Origin: an uncultured Collinsella sp.
GTDB taxonomy: Bacteria; Actinomycetota; Coriobacteriia; Coriobacteriales; Coriobacteriaceae
NCBI GenBank assembly: GCA_900762015.1
Contig: CAAFEX010000038.1
Span: 6,873 to 70,872 of the forward strand
Length of the DNA stretch: 64,000 nucleotides
Direction: 5' to 3'
This document shows positions 53,961 through 61,460 of this stretch, piece by piece. The position numbers and the translations under genes are program-made. A model generated the notes under the pieces. It was not told the origin of the DNA and searched no databases. It saw nothing but the letters and a program-made list of their open reading frames with translations. How positions within the stretch are numbered: position 1 is the stretch's first letter; each line of letters starts with the position of its first letter.

Positions 53961-55716
53961 ACGTATCCTCCACGACCTTACCGCCGTCCTGCACGTAAAA
54001 ACACTTCATGCCGTAGTGCTTGCCGTCGTCGGTCACATAGTAGTCAAACGCATCTTGCGTATAGCCGTCGGAGTTGGTGGCGCGCACGCGCACAAAATAC
54101 TGGCCGGCATCGGGCGCATCACAGGTCACCTCGGGAAGTAGCACGTCCTCGGCCTTAAAAAGCACGTCGCTTATGGCATAGTCGCGCGCCAGCTCCACGG
54201 TATAGCGAATGTCACGCGCTTTAAAGTCGTAGGACGCATCCCAGTTCATACGCAGCTTACCGTTATCGATCTGCGGCACGCCAATGTAGAACGGCATGGG
54301 CTTTTTATAGCTCTCGCAGTAGCTCTTATAGTTCTCCTCGATCTCGGAGGGAATCGCCGCGGCGATCTGCTCGTATTGGTCCTTGGTGACAGGCAGATTG
54401 TCGGTATCGGGCGAAGCAAAGACCAGCGATTCGGTAACCTCGCGATAATGTTTGATCATCTTGGCCAGGCGCGCCTCGGTCATATACGAGCGCAGGTCCT
54501 TTACGGCGCGGTCGAGCTCACTGCGAAACGCCTTACTGCGCAGCGCACGATTGAATAGCACGTTGCCCCAGTAGTTGCTTACGCCGCGCTCCCAGCTCGC
54601 ATAGTCCGAGAACCCGGTAAGAGAAAGCTCCAGCTTACGCAGCATGCCGTCGTTATCCCAATCCAGGATATACCAGACCTTGGAGTTAAGCGGGCTGTAC
54701 AGATAGCAGTTACGGTTCTGCGTATCGCAGTTGCCCGTCAGGATCTGAAACGCCAGCCAATAGACCAGATTCTCGGTATCAAAGTAGGTGTCGAGCACGT
54801 TATCGATCTTTTGCGATTCGTCGTTGAGCGCATCGAGCATCTCGATGAGCTTGGTGTGGTCCGAATCGCCCTTAATCTCGAGCATGCCCTCGAAGTTTGC
54901 CTGGTTGTAGTCGGGATCGTCGGCAAGCTTAATGGTGTCCTCGTAGCGATGGAAATCAAAGCTGTTCACCTTGTACAGGTACCCGCTCTTATCCAGGCCA
55001 TGTGCCTTAAGCGCCGTCTTGTTGAGCTGCTCCACCTGCGTAAACAGGCCGTAGTCCTCAAAGGTATCGTTGGACTTTTCGGTCTGGTCGCACACCCACA
55101 GATGCACAAACTGCGTACGCAGGCCCATCATCTGGGGAATCCCGCGGATAAGGTCGTAGGCCATCTTGTTGCGAAAACGCATACCCTCGCCCATGTGCTT
55201 GTTGAGCGCAATCGCGCGCTGTTGGCGCCAGGTGCCCTTGCCCTTTTTGAGCTCCACCTTGTAATTCTTTTGCGTGTAGGAGCTCGATGTCTGGCCGCGC
55301 ACCTGCACGGTGGCATTGGGCGCTTCCTCGCCATAGCCAACCTCGCCGGCCACCGGGCCGTCTTCGTCGCCCGCCTGCAGCAGGCCCATAACCTGATAGC
55401 GCGTCACGCCCATGTCGGCATAGTCATACACCGAGTACGTGTTGATCTCGGCCCAGCTATGGTCCGTGTTCTCGGAGCTGTTGCCGCGAGAGACCGTCAG
55501 ATACATGGTCACAATGCCCGAGTCATCATAGACCTCGTACAGCTCGTCCTTATCGCGCAGATGCTTGGACTGGGCGGAGGCCTCGGCCTTTTTAATCTTG
55601 TCCTGCTTTTTTACCTTATTTGTCGAGGATTCGTCCTGAGATGAGCAGCCTGAAAGCAGCAGCGCGCCGGCAGCCGCCTCGATCAGACAGCGGCGAGACA
55701 TCAACTTATCGATCAT
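53947..55716 (-). CDS. CotH-family kinase lipoprotein
   Basis: 589 residues. N-terminal signal with lipobox LLLSGC (Cys24), then a charged linker and a CotH kinase domain from about 60 to 470. Visible kinase motifs: RGQTSSSYTQKNYK (140-153), TGNCDTQNRN (327-336) and LDWDNDGML (351-359), which carry the ATP- and metal-binding residues. CotH proteins in Bacillus phosphorylate spore-coat proteins. A C-terminal beta domain (fibronectin-like) follows. It overlaps pelG by 11 bases, so it is translationally coupled to the Pel genes. Its substrate is not known. Confidence 0.92.
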   Translation of the reverse strand: MIDKLMSRRCLIEAAAGALLLSGCSSQDESSTNKVKKQDKIKKAEASAQSKHLRDKDELYEVYDDSGIVTMYLTVSRGNSSENTDHSWAEINTYSVYDYADMGVTRYQVMGLLQAGDEDGPVAGEVGYGEEAPNATVQVRGQTSSSYTQKNYKVELKKGKGTWRQQRAIALNKHMGEGMRFRNKMAYDLIRGIPQMMGLRTQFVHLWVCDQTEKSNDTFEDYGLFTQVEQLNKTALKAHGLDKSGYLYKVNSFDFHRYEDTIKLADDPDYNQANFEGMLEIKGDSDHTKLIEMLDALNDESQKIDNVLDTYFDTENLVYWLAFQILTGNCDTQNRNCYLYSPLNSKVWYILDWDNDGMLRKLELSLTGFSDYASWERGVSNYWGNVLFNRALRSKAFRSELDRAVKDLRSYMTEARLAKMIKHYREVTESLVFASPDTDNLPVTKDQYEQIAAAIPSEIEENYKSYCESYKKPMPFYIGVPQIDNGKLRMNWDASYDFKARDIRYTVELARDYAISDVLFKAEDVLLPEVTCDAPDAGQYFVRVRATNSDGYTQDAFDYYVTDDGKHYGMKCFYVQDGGKVVEDTYEEG

Positions 55717-57250
55717 CAGAACCTCCCCAATGGTTGCGATACACGCGAGCTACTGCGCGCTGAAACGCGCCGTGTGGCACGCCCTTATGGCGACCTTCCT
55801 CATAGCGCTGCTCGGCACGGTCGAGCAAGCGGCCCAGCTGTGTAAAACGACCCGTTTTGTCGGTCGCCACAATGGGCTGCTGGCTCAGGATACGATACGG
55901 CAAGTTGGCGGTATAGGTATCGAGCCGCAGCAGGGCCACGATAAAAAACACCACCGCACCCAACAAAAAGCCAAAGCCGTAAAACTGCTGCGGCAAAAGC
56001 AACGACACGGCGGTCGCCAGCCCTACCACACCGGCAAACAGGCCCGAGGCCAGAACGGCTCCCTTGTAGTCGGTAAAGTACAGCAAGATAAGCAGGATCG
56101 TGTTGCCCACGGCATACAGGCCGTAGCCTACGCATAACGTGCGAAAATACCCGTGCATAAGATTGTTAAAGCCCAGCGGCAGGGCCGAGAGCACTGTGGT
56201 CTCGAGCGAGATGACCGCCGCGGTCACAAACAGCTGCTTGAGCGCGCAAAAGCGCAGTTCGCTGTTGAGCGTGGAGAGCATCTCCTCCTCGGCCACCACA
56301 ATATCGCCCACCACGCCGCCGTCGTTAAACAGGCTGTAGTAGTCACGGTAGCGCGGATAGAAATTGACCTCGACCGACACCACAAAGTTGACGGTCGTGA
56401 CGAGTGTGGTCAAAAACGCAATGAGTGCCGGAACGTCATGGTAAGGAGCCCCGTAAAACAGGCCTTTGATCTGCACGCCAATAGGGCCCGCCCAGATAAT
56501 AACCAAGTGTGCGAAAAGTCCCAAGTTGGTAAACAGCCCCGTAAGCGCAAGCGGCATAAATTGGTCGAGCCAGCGCAAAAAACGCCAGGGACTCCGATCA
56601 CTCTGTGGAAAATACCGGTACAGCAGTACCACATCCCAGGCAAGCATGACGCCGTAGCCTAGGGCGATTGACGCCAACAGGCCCTCGACCGGCGGCAGTC
56701 CCAACGCCAGCGCTGCCAGGGCGCACAGGCACGCCACGCCAATGGCGGCCGCAAAGCTGCACAGAATGCCACGATAATCTTTGATGGCCGTGAGATAGCT
56801 CATGCCGTTCCAGTTGACGATCATGATGTTGAAGAGCCACAGGCACAGCAGCCCCTGCAGCAGCGTGGCCCCCGAGAACAGCAAAAAGACGCCGTAGAGC
56901 ACCGTGCCCGAAACGAGCATGATGGCATTAGATCCCCAAAACGAAGGCAGGATCTCATCCTCGCGCTCGGCAAAGAGCATGTCGGCCAAAAAGCGCGTGA
57001 CCGGCATGGAGAAAAAGCTTGTGAGCGTAAGCGACGCCAGCAGCGTATAGGTCACCATGCACACCAGCAGATCCTGGTTGGCGCGGCCCACACCCCACAG
57101 ACCGCACAGCACCAAGATACCCACCTGGAGCAGCACGCCAAGCAGCATGGGGCCCGTGCACACAATGCCGGCGTAGCCATAGGCGCGCATCGTAGCAAAC
57201 AGACCCTTGCGCCTAAACAGGCGTTTGAGCTCAAAACCGATTCCGGCCAC
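55706..57250 (-). CDS. pelG: PelG-like exopolysaccharide transporter
   Basis: 514 residues with about twelve TM segments, family of the Pel polysaccharide inner-membrane exporter (MOP flippase-like). MAGIGFELKRLFRRKGLF is the recognisable PelG start. In P. aeruginosa PelG works with PelD, PelE and PelF in one membrane complex. It lies 3 bases after pelF. Confidence 0.93.
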   Translation of the reverse strand: MAGIGFELKRLFRRKGLFATMRAYGYAGIVCTGPMLLGVLLQVGILVLCGLWGVGRANQDLLVCMVTYTLLASLTLTSFFSMPVTRFLADMLFAEREDEILPSFWGSNAIMLVSGTVLYGVFLLFSGATLLQGLLCLWLFNIMIVNWNGMSYLTAIKDYRGILCSFAAAIGVACLCALAALALGLPPVEGLLASIALGYGVMLAWDVVLLYRYFPQSDRSPWRFLRWLDQFMPLALTGLFTNLGLFAHLVIIWAGPIGVQIKGLFYGAPYHDVPALIAFLTTLVTTVNFVVSVEVNFYPRYRDYYSLFNDGGVVGDIVVAEEEMLSTLNSELRFCALKQLFVTAAVISLETTVLSALPLGFNNLMHGYFRTLCVGYGLYAVGNTILLILLYFTDYKGAVLASGLFAGVVGLATAVSLLLPQQFYGFGFLLGAVVFFIVALLRLDTYTANLPYRILSQQPIVATDKTGRFTQLGRLLDRAEQRYEEGRHKGVPHGAFQRAVARVYRNHWGGSDDR

Positions 57251-57253
57251 CGG

Positions 57254-58681
57254 CTACTCCCCCTCTCTGGGCAGGTCAAACGCACGCGCCGTCTCGTTGT
57301 ACAGCGCGCGATAGTTGGCGAGCATCTGCTCGTGCAAAAAGTACGTGGAAACGCGACGCTGGCCGCGCTCCCCCATCTCAATGCGGCGGGCGCGGCTCGC
57401 GCACATGCGCTCCATGGCATCGGCCAAGCCCTTGCGATACATGGGCGGCGTCAAAAAACCTGCCACGCCAAAGTCATCGCCCGGGGCGCCTTCGAGCAGC
57501 TCGCGGCAGCAGCCCACCTCGGTCGTCACGCAGGGACGGCGCGCTGCAAGCGACTCCAGCACGCTGAGCGGCTGGCCCTCGGAGATGCTCGTCAAAATGG
57601 TAAAGTCGAGCTTTTCCATGTACTCGACCACGTTGACGCGACCGGTAAAGATCAGGTCGCGCACGCCCAGGGTATCGACGAGCGCATGGCACTCGGCACC
57701 GTACTCCTCGTCGTCTACGCCGCCCATGATGTGCAGACGCACCTTGGGCAGGCGCTCGTGCAACTCAAAGAAGGCATAGATCATGGTCTTGACGTCCTTG
57801 ATGGGCGCCAGACGCACCACCGCGCCAATGTCCACCCAGCCGTCATCGGGCTTTAAGGGGATGTCCTTAAAGCGGTCAAACTGGATGCCGTTGGGGATGA
57901 CCAGACATTTGTCCGCATCGCAGCCCATATCGATCTGCGTCTTGCGGGCGTTATGAAACAAGCTCGTCACGCGGAAGGCGCGGCGGTAAATCTCCTCCGA
58001 AAGCAGGTAGAAAAAGCGAATCCAGCGGTCCTTAAACGACGGCACGACCCAGTCGGCGCGAATGATCTCTTCCTCGCGCTCGCGGGTATAAATGCCGTGC
58101 TCGGTCAACAGCACAGGAGCCTGGTGAACGCTTGAGCCCAGGCAGGCGAGCAGGCCGCCGTAGCCGGTCGAGATGGCGTGGTACACATCGGCCACCGGCA
58201 CCTCGCTGCCCAGAAGGTAGAGCACGGGCAGCAGCATGGAGCGCATGGTGTGGAATGCATCGGCAAAGGGCGTGTAGGGGTACTCGGCCAGGCACACGTC
58301 GCGAAAGATATCCATAAACGTGCGGCTCTGCAAAAACGAGAGCGGATGCACGCGACGGCGCTGGAAGATATCGAACAACACGTCCCAGTCCGGATTGGAG
58401 AGCGATACCAGGCGGCGCAGTGCCTCGCGCTCGCGGGCGTTAAAGTCGGCCTCTTCTTGCTCGCCCGAAAGGCGCAGGGCGTCGTCCAGAAACACCTCGT
58501 GTACCTCGACCACGTTGCCGGGCAGCTCGTAGACAAACTTGCCTCGGTCGGCAGCATGCGCGCCAATCACCCACAGCACAAACTCGTGCTCGGGCATGGC
58601 CTGTATGTAGCCGTGCATCCAGGTGGACACGCCGCCGTGCACATAGGGGTAGCAGCCCTCGAGTACCAAGCAGATTCTCAT
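57254..58681 (-). CDS. pelF: PelF-like GT4 glycosyltransferase
   Basis: 475 residues of a GT-B fold. The N-terminal MRICLVLEGCYPYVHGGVSTWMHGY motif is typical of PelF; the C-terminal half has VIPNGIQFDRF and SEGQPLSVLESLAA with the E-x7-E motif (Glu368, Glu376). It polymerises Pel (GalNAc/GlcNAc-type) from UDP-sugars in characterised systems. It overlaps the deacetylase gene by 4 bases (ATGA). Confidence 0.95.
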   Translation of the reverse strand: MRICLVLEGCYPYVHGGVSTWMHGYIQAMPEHEFVLWVIGAHAADRGKFVYELPGNVVEVHEVFLDDALRLSGEQEEADFNAREREALRRLVSLSNPDWDVLFDIFQRRRVHPLSFLQSRTFMDIFRDVCLAEYPYTPFADAFHTMRSMLLPVLYLLGSEVPVADVYHAISTGYGGLLACLGSSVHQAPVLLTEHGIYTREREEEIIRADWVVPSFKDRWIRFFYLLSEEIYRRAFRVTSLFHNARKTQIDMGCDADKCLVIPNGIQFDRFKDIPLKPDDGWVDIGAVVRLAPIKDVKTMIYAFFELHERLPKVRLHIMGGVDDEEYGAECHALVDTLGVRDLIFTGRVNVVEYMEKLDFTILTSISEGQPLSVLESLAARRPCVTTEVGCCRELLEGAPGDDFGVAGFLTPPMYRKGLADAMERMCASRARRIEMGERGQRRVSTYFLHEQMLANYRALYNETARAFDLPREGE

Positions 58682-60558
58682 TTGTCGCCACCCTCCTTGC
58701 GTGCAATGGTCACCGTCTTGTCCGTGGCTTTAACCAGATACAGATCGCCCGTCAGATGCGTAATCTCGCCACCCGTGACTGCACCCGGCTCGCCGTTGTT
58801 GGCGCGGAACATGAGCCACGCCTCGTCGTGAAAATTGCCCAGGCTGAGCGTCCAAGCATCCGCGCTGGTATCCACGCTCACCGTCACGGACGAAAAGCGT
58901 TGGATGGCACCGGAGCACTCCGACGCCGTCTGGTGCCGCAGATCGGGCGCGGATTTGGTAAGCCAGTCCAGGTAGTCGGTCAGGCCGCCCTTGTAGACCT
59001 CCCAGCCCTCCTTGGCGCCGCGATCGGGATCTAGCAGATCGTCCGGGTGCATAAAATGCGTACTCACGTAGTGCATGTTGAGCTCGGACACGGCTGCCAG
59101 GCGCATATAGGAATCGTTGACCATGCCGCCCGAGACAATACGCGGTTGTTCCACAATGCCGTCGCTCGCCACGCCAAACTCCTGCACGTAGGGCAGGTCG
59201 GTACCGTCCTCAAAATACGTACTGGCAATGGTCTTAATGCGCGGAACGTCGGTGCCGATGAGCTTGCGCGCTCGGGCCGAAAGGATATTCGACGGCGGCA
59301 CGTAAACCGAGCCATGAGCGTTGGGCAGGACCTCGTCCTGAAACGCGATAAGTTCGTTGAGCGAAGCGACAAGCGTCTCTTTGTTCTTCCAAGTCTTGTA
59401 GACGTACAACGTACCATAGTCGGTGTCCCAGAGCGCAAGCGGCTGATGGTTGTAGCCGTGAAAGCCCAGCTCGCCGCCCATCTGCAGCAGCATGCCGCCA
59501 AAATAGCGGAACTGCGTGGTATCGGCCTGTCGCGCGGGCTCGGTCTGGTTGACCGCGTCCTCGTAGTTTTCGATCATCACGCCGGTATAGCGAATGCCGT
59601 ATTTTTGCGCGAGCTTTTGCAGATCGGGCCACCAGACCTTGGTGTAAAAATCGGCAATGGAAAGGCCGTAGTCACGCTTGATATAGGTGCCGTCGCCCGA
59701 GGGCACGGGGCTGGGAAAGTCGTCCAGATAGAAGACGGCGCTGTTGATGACGGGGTAGGCCGTGGCATCGCCCAGCAGGCTGATCGCCGCGGCGTAAAAA
59801 CCGCGCATGACCTTGTCATAGATACCGATATTGCACACCACGGTGCGACCGCTACCGCAGTCATTCGACCAAATGAGCGGGGCGCCCGCATCGCCGGTCT
59901 TAGCCCACACACGAGCCGTCTCGCGCAGCGAAACCGAAAGCGACGAATCAAAGGGGTCCGAGAGCTCGTAGCGCTCTCCCCCGCCCAGCATAAAGTCCTC
60001 GCTCGGCACAATGCTTTCGGCTTTTACATAGCCATATCCGGCAGATTCAATGCCAAGCTTGGGAGCAATCACTTGCAGATAGCCCGAGTTATCCGGAGGC
60101 ATGGCGAGCATAAGCGAACCGCCGGCACTCACCCAACTCATAATGTCGCTCAGGTGCGTACCGAGCCCATCGAGCGACGGCATGAGCAAAACCACGCGAT
60201 CGTAGGAGGTCAGCGAGGGAATGGCATCCGCGCCGTCCAGCGCAAGGTCCACGTCGCGGTGCGCGATCTTCATGTCGAGCAGAATCTGGTCGAACTGCTC
60301 CTTTACGTCCTCGACGCCAGCTTGATCGGAATCGGTAATGACCAGGCACGTGGGCTTTTGGCCAAATATTGCCGAGGAGGCCGGAACCGCATCGTTGGCG
60401 GCAAGCATCCCCAGCTTATGCTGGCCCGCACTGTACTGCACGCCGGCGCGCTCCACCAGCAGCACGGCCGCCATGGCAATAAAGACCGCCCACACCACAA
60501 GCAGCCCCATCCAGCGAAAATGGCCCGCACGGGCGCGGATATGCTGTACCACGCTCAT
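58678..60558 (-). CDS. PelA-like membrane deacetylase (DUF2194 type)
   Basis: 626 residues. A TM helix (about 17-35) is followed by a reductase-like/GATase-like region (70-270) and a DUF2194/NodB-like deacetylase domain. Candidate metal site: YLDDFPSPVP (Asp279-Asp280) and GFHGYNHQP (His367, His371, HxxxH). The protein lacks the N-terminal hydrolase of P. aeruginosa PelA, as expected of the monoderm deacetylase-only PelA. It would remove N-acetyl groups from Pel outside the cell. The start ATG 60558 has GGAGAGGAGG and overlaps pelE by 4 bases. Confidence 0.9.
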   Translation of the reverse strand: MSVVQHIRARAGHFRWMGLLVVWAVFIAMAAVLLVERAGVQYSAGQHKLGMLAANDAVPASSAIFGQKPTCLVITDSDQAGVEDVKEQFDQILLDMKIAHRDVDLALDGADAIPSLTSYDRVVLLMPSLDGLGTHLSDIMSWVSAGGSLMLAMPPDNSGYLQVIAPKLGIESAGYGYVKAESIVPSEDFMLGGGERYELSDPFDSSLSVSLRETARVWAKTGDAGAPLIWSNDCGSGRTVVCNIGIYDKVMRGFYAAAISLLGDATAYPVINSAVFYLDDFPSPVPSGDGTYIKRDYGLSIADFYTKVWWPDLQKLAQKYGIRYTGVMIENYEDAVNQTEPARQADTTQFRYFGGMLLQMGGELGFHGYNHQPLALWDTDYGTLYVYKTWKNKETLVASLNELIAFQDEVLPNAHGSVYVPPSNILSARARKLIGTDVPRIKTIASTYFEDGTDLPYVQEFGVASDGIVEQPRIVSGGMVNDSYMRLAAVSELNMHYVSTHFMHPDDLLDPDRGAKEGWEVYKGGLTDYLDWLTKSAPDLRHQTASECSGAIQRFSSVTVSVDTSADAWTLSLGNFHDEAWLMFRANNGEPGAVTGGEITHLTGDLYLVKATDKTVTIARKEGGDK

Positions 60559-61460
60559 CGGACCTCCTCTCCGTTGCGCCAAAACGCCAGTTCCTCGCGG
60601 TTGGCGGCGCTCAAGTATACATGCTGTTTGTCAATCGCATCGATCACGCGGTGGACCTCGTCACCGTCGCGGCGCATCACCGCAAGGCGCAGACAAAGCA
60701 TCCAAACCTCCTGCTCCTCGGGCACGTCTATCACCAGCTGGTCGGTCACGGCCTGCGCCTCGTCGATCTGTCCGACATCGGCCAGCGCCGTCGCGTATCG
60801 AATGCGCAGCTCAAGGGTATCCTCGCGCTCGCAGCGACGCGCAAGCAGGCGCGCGTACTGTTGGCGCTGAATCTGAGCCACGCGCCCCTCAGCCAAGCCC
60901 GAGCACAAGTATTCACCAAGAAAATCGCAGTATTCGTTGAGGTTTTGCGCGCTCGGGTCCGTCTTAAAGGCACGCTCCAGCTGCTGCAGTTTAAGGTCGG
61001 ACTCCTTGGAGATCTGCGCCACCGCCGTCGCGGCATAGTGCGCCACCTCAACGTCATCGTTAAGCTTAGCCGCCTGCAGCTGCGCCAGGTACGCGTCGGG
61101 TTCCTCGGTGAGCATGGAGAGCATTAGGCGGCGCCGGTATGCCGGGTCGTTGACGATGAGCGCCTCCTCGAGCGGCACTACGCCTGAATCGTCCTCACCA
61201 CTCGGTACCGACATACTACGATGCAGGTCGTCGTTGAAGCGCAGCGATTCCAGCTCAGACTCTTTCAGCCCCTCGCGAAACACCGCGCTGCGGACCGATA
61301 GCAGAACCACCAGCAACGGGCCCCACAGCGGCACCAGCACTATCACAGCCAGCATGTGCCCGCGCACCGGCAGCAGGCCCAGCTTCATGAGCGTCCACAG
61401 CATCAGGCAAACCAGCGCATGAATCAGCAGCAAGACGGCAGCAACGACAAGCGAGATCAA
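60555..61460 (-). CDS. pelE: PelE-like membrane TPR protein
   Basis: 301 residues: two TM helices (about 1-24 and 36-56), a linker, then tandem helical repeats (about 105-290, TPR-like, e.g. EEVWMLCLRLAVMRRDGDEVHRVIDA). In P. aeruginosa PelE bridges PelD and the other Pel proteins. It overlaps the PelD-like gene by 4 bases (ATGA). Confidence 0.85.
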   Translation of the reverse strand: MISLVVAAVLLLIHALVCLMLWTLMKLGLLPVRGHMLAVIVLVPLWGPLLVVLLSVRSAVFREGLKESELESLRFNDDLHRSMSVPSGEDDSGVVPLEEALIVNDPAYRRRLMLSMLTEEPDAYLAQLQAAKLNDDVEVAHYAATAVAQISKESDLKLQQLERAFKTDPSAQNLNEYCDFLGEYLCSGLAEGRVAQIQRQQYARLLARRCEREDTLELRIRYATALADVGQIDEAQAVTDQLVIDVPEEQEVWMLCLRLAVMRRDGDEVHRVIDAIDKQHVYLSAANREELAFWRNGEEVR

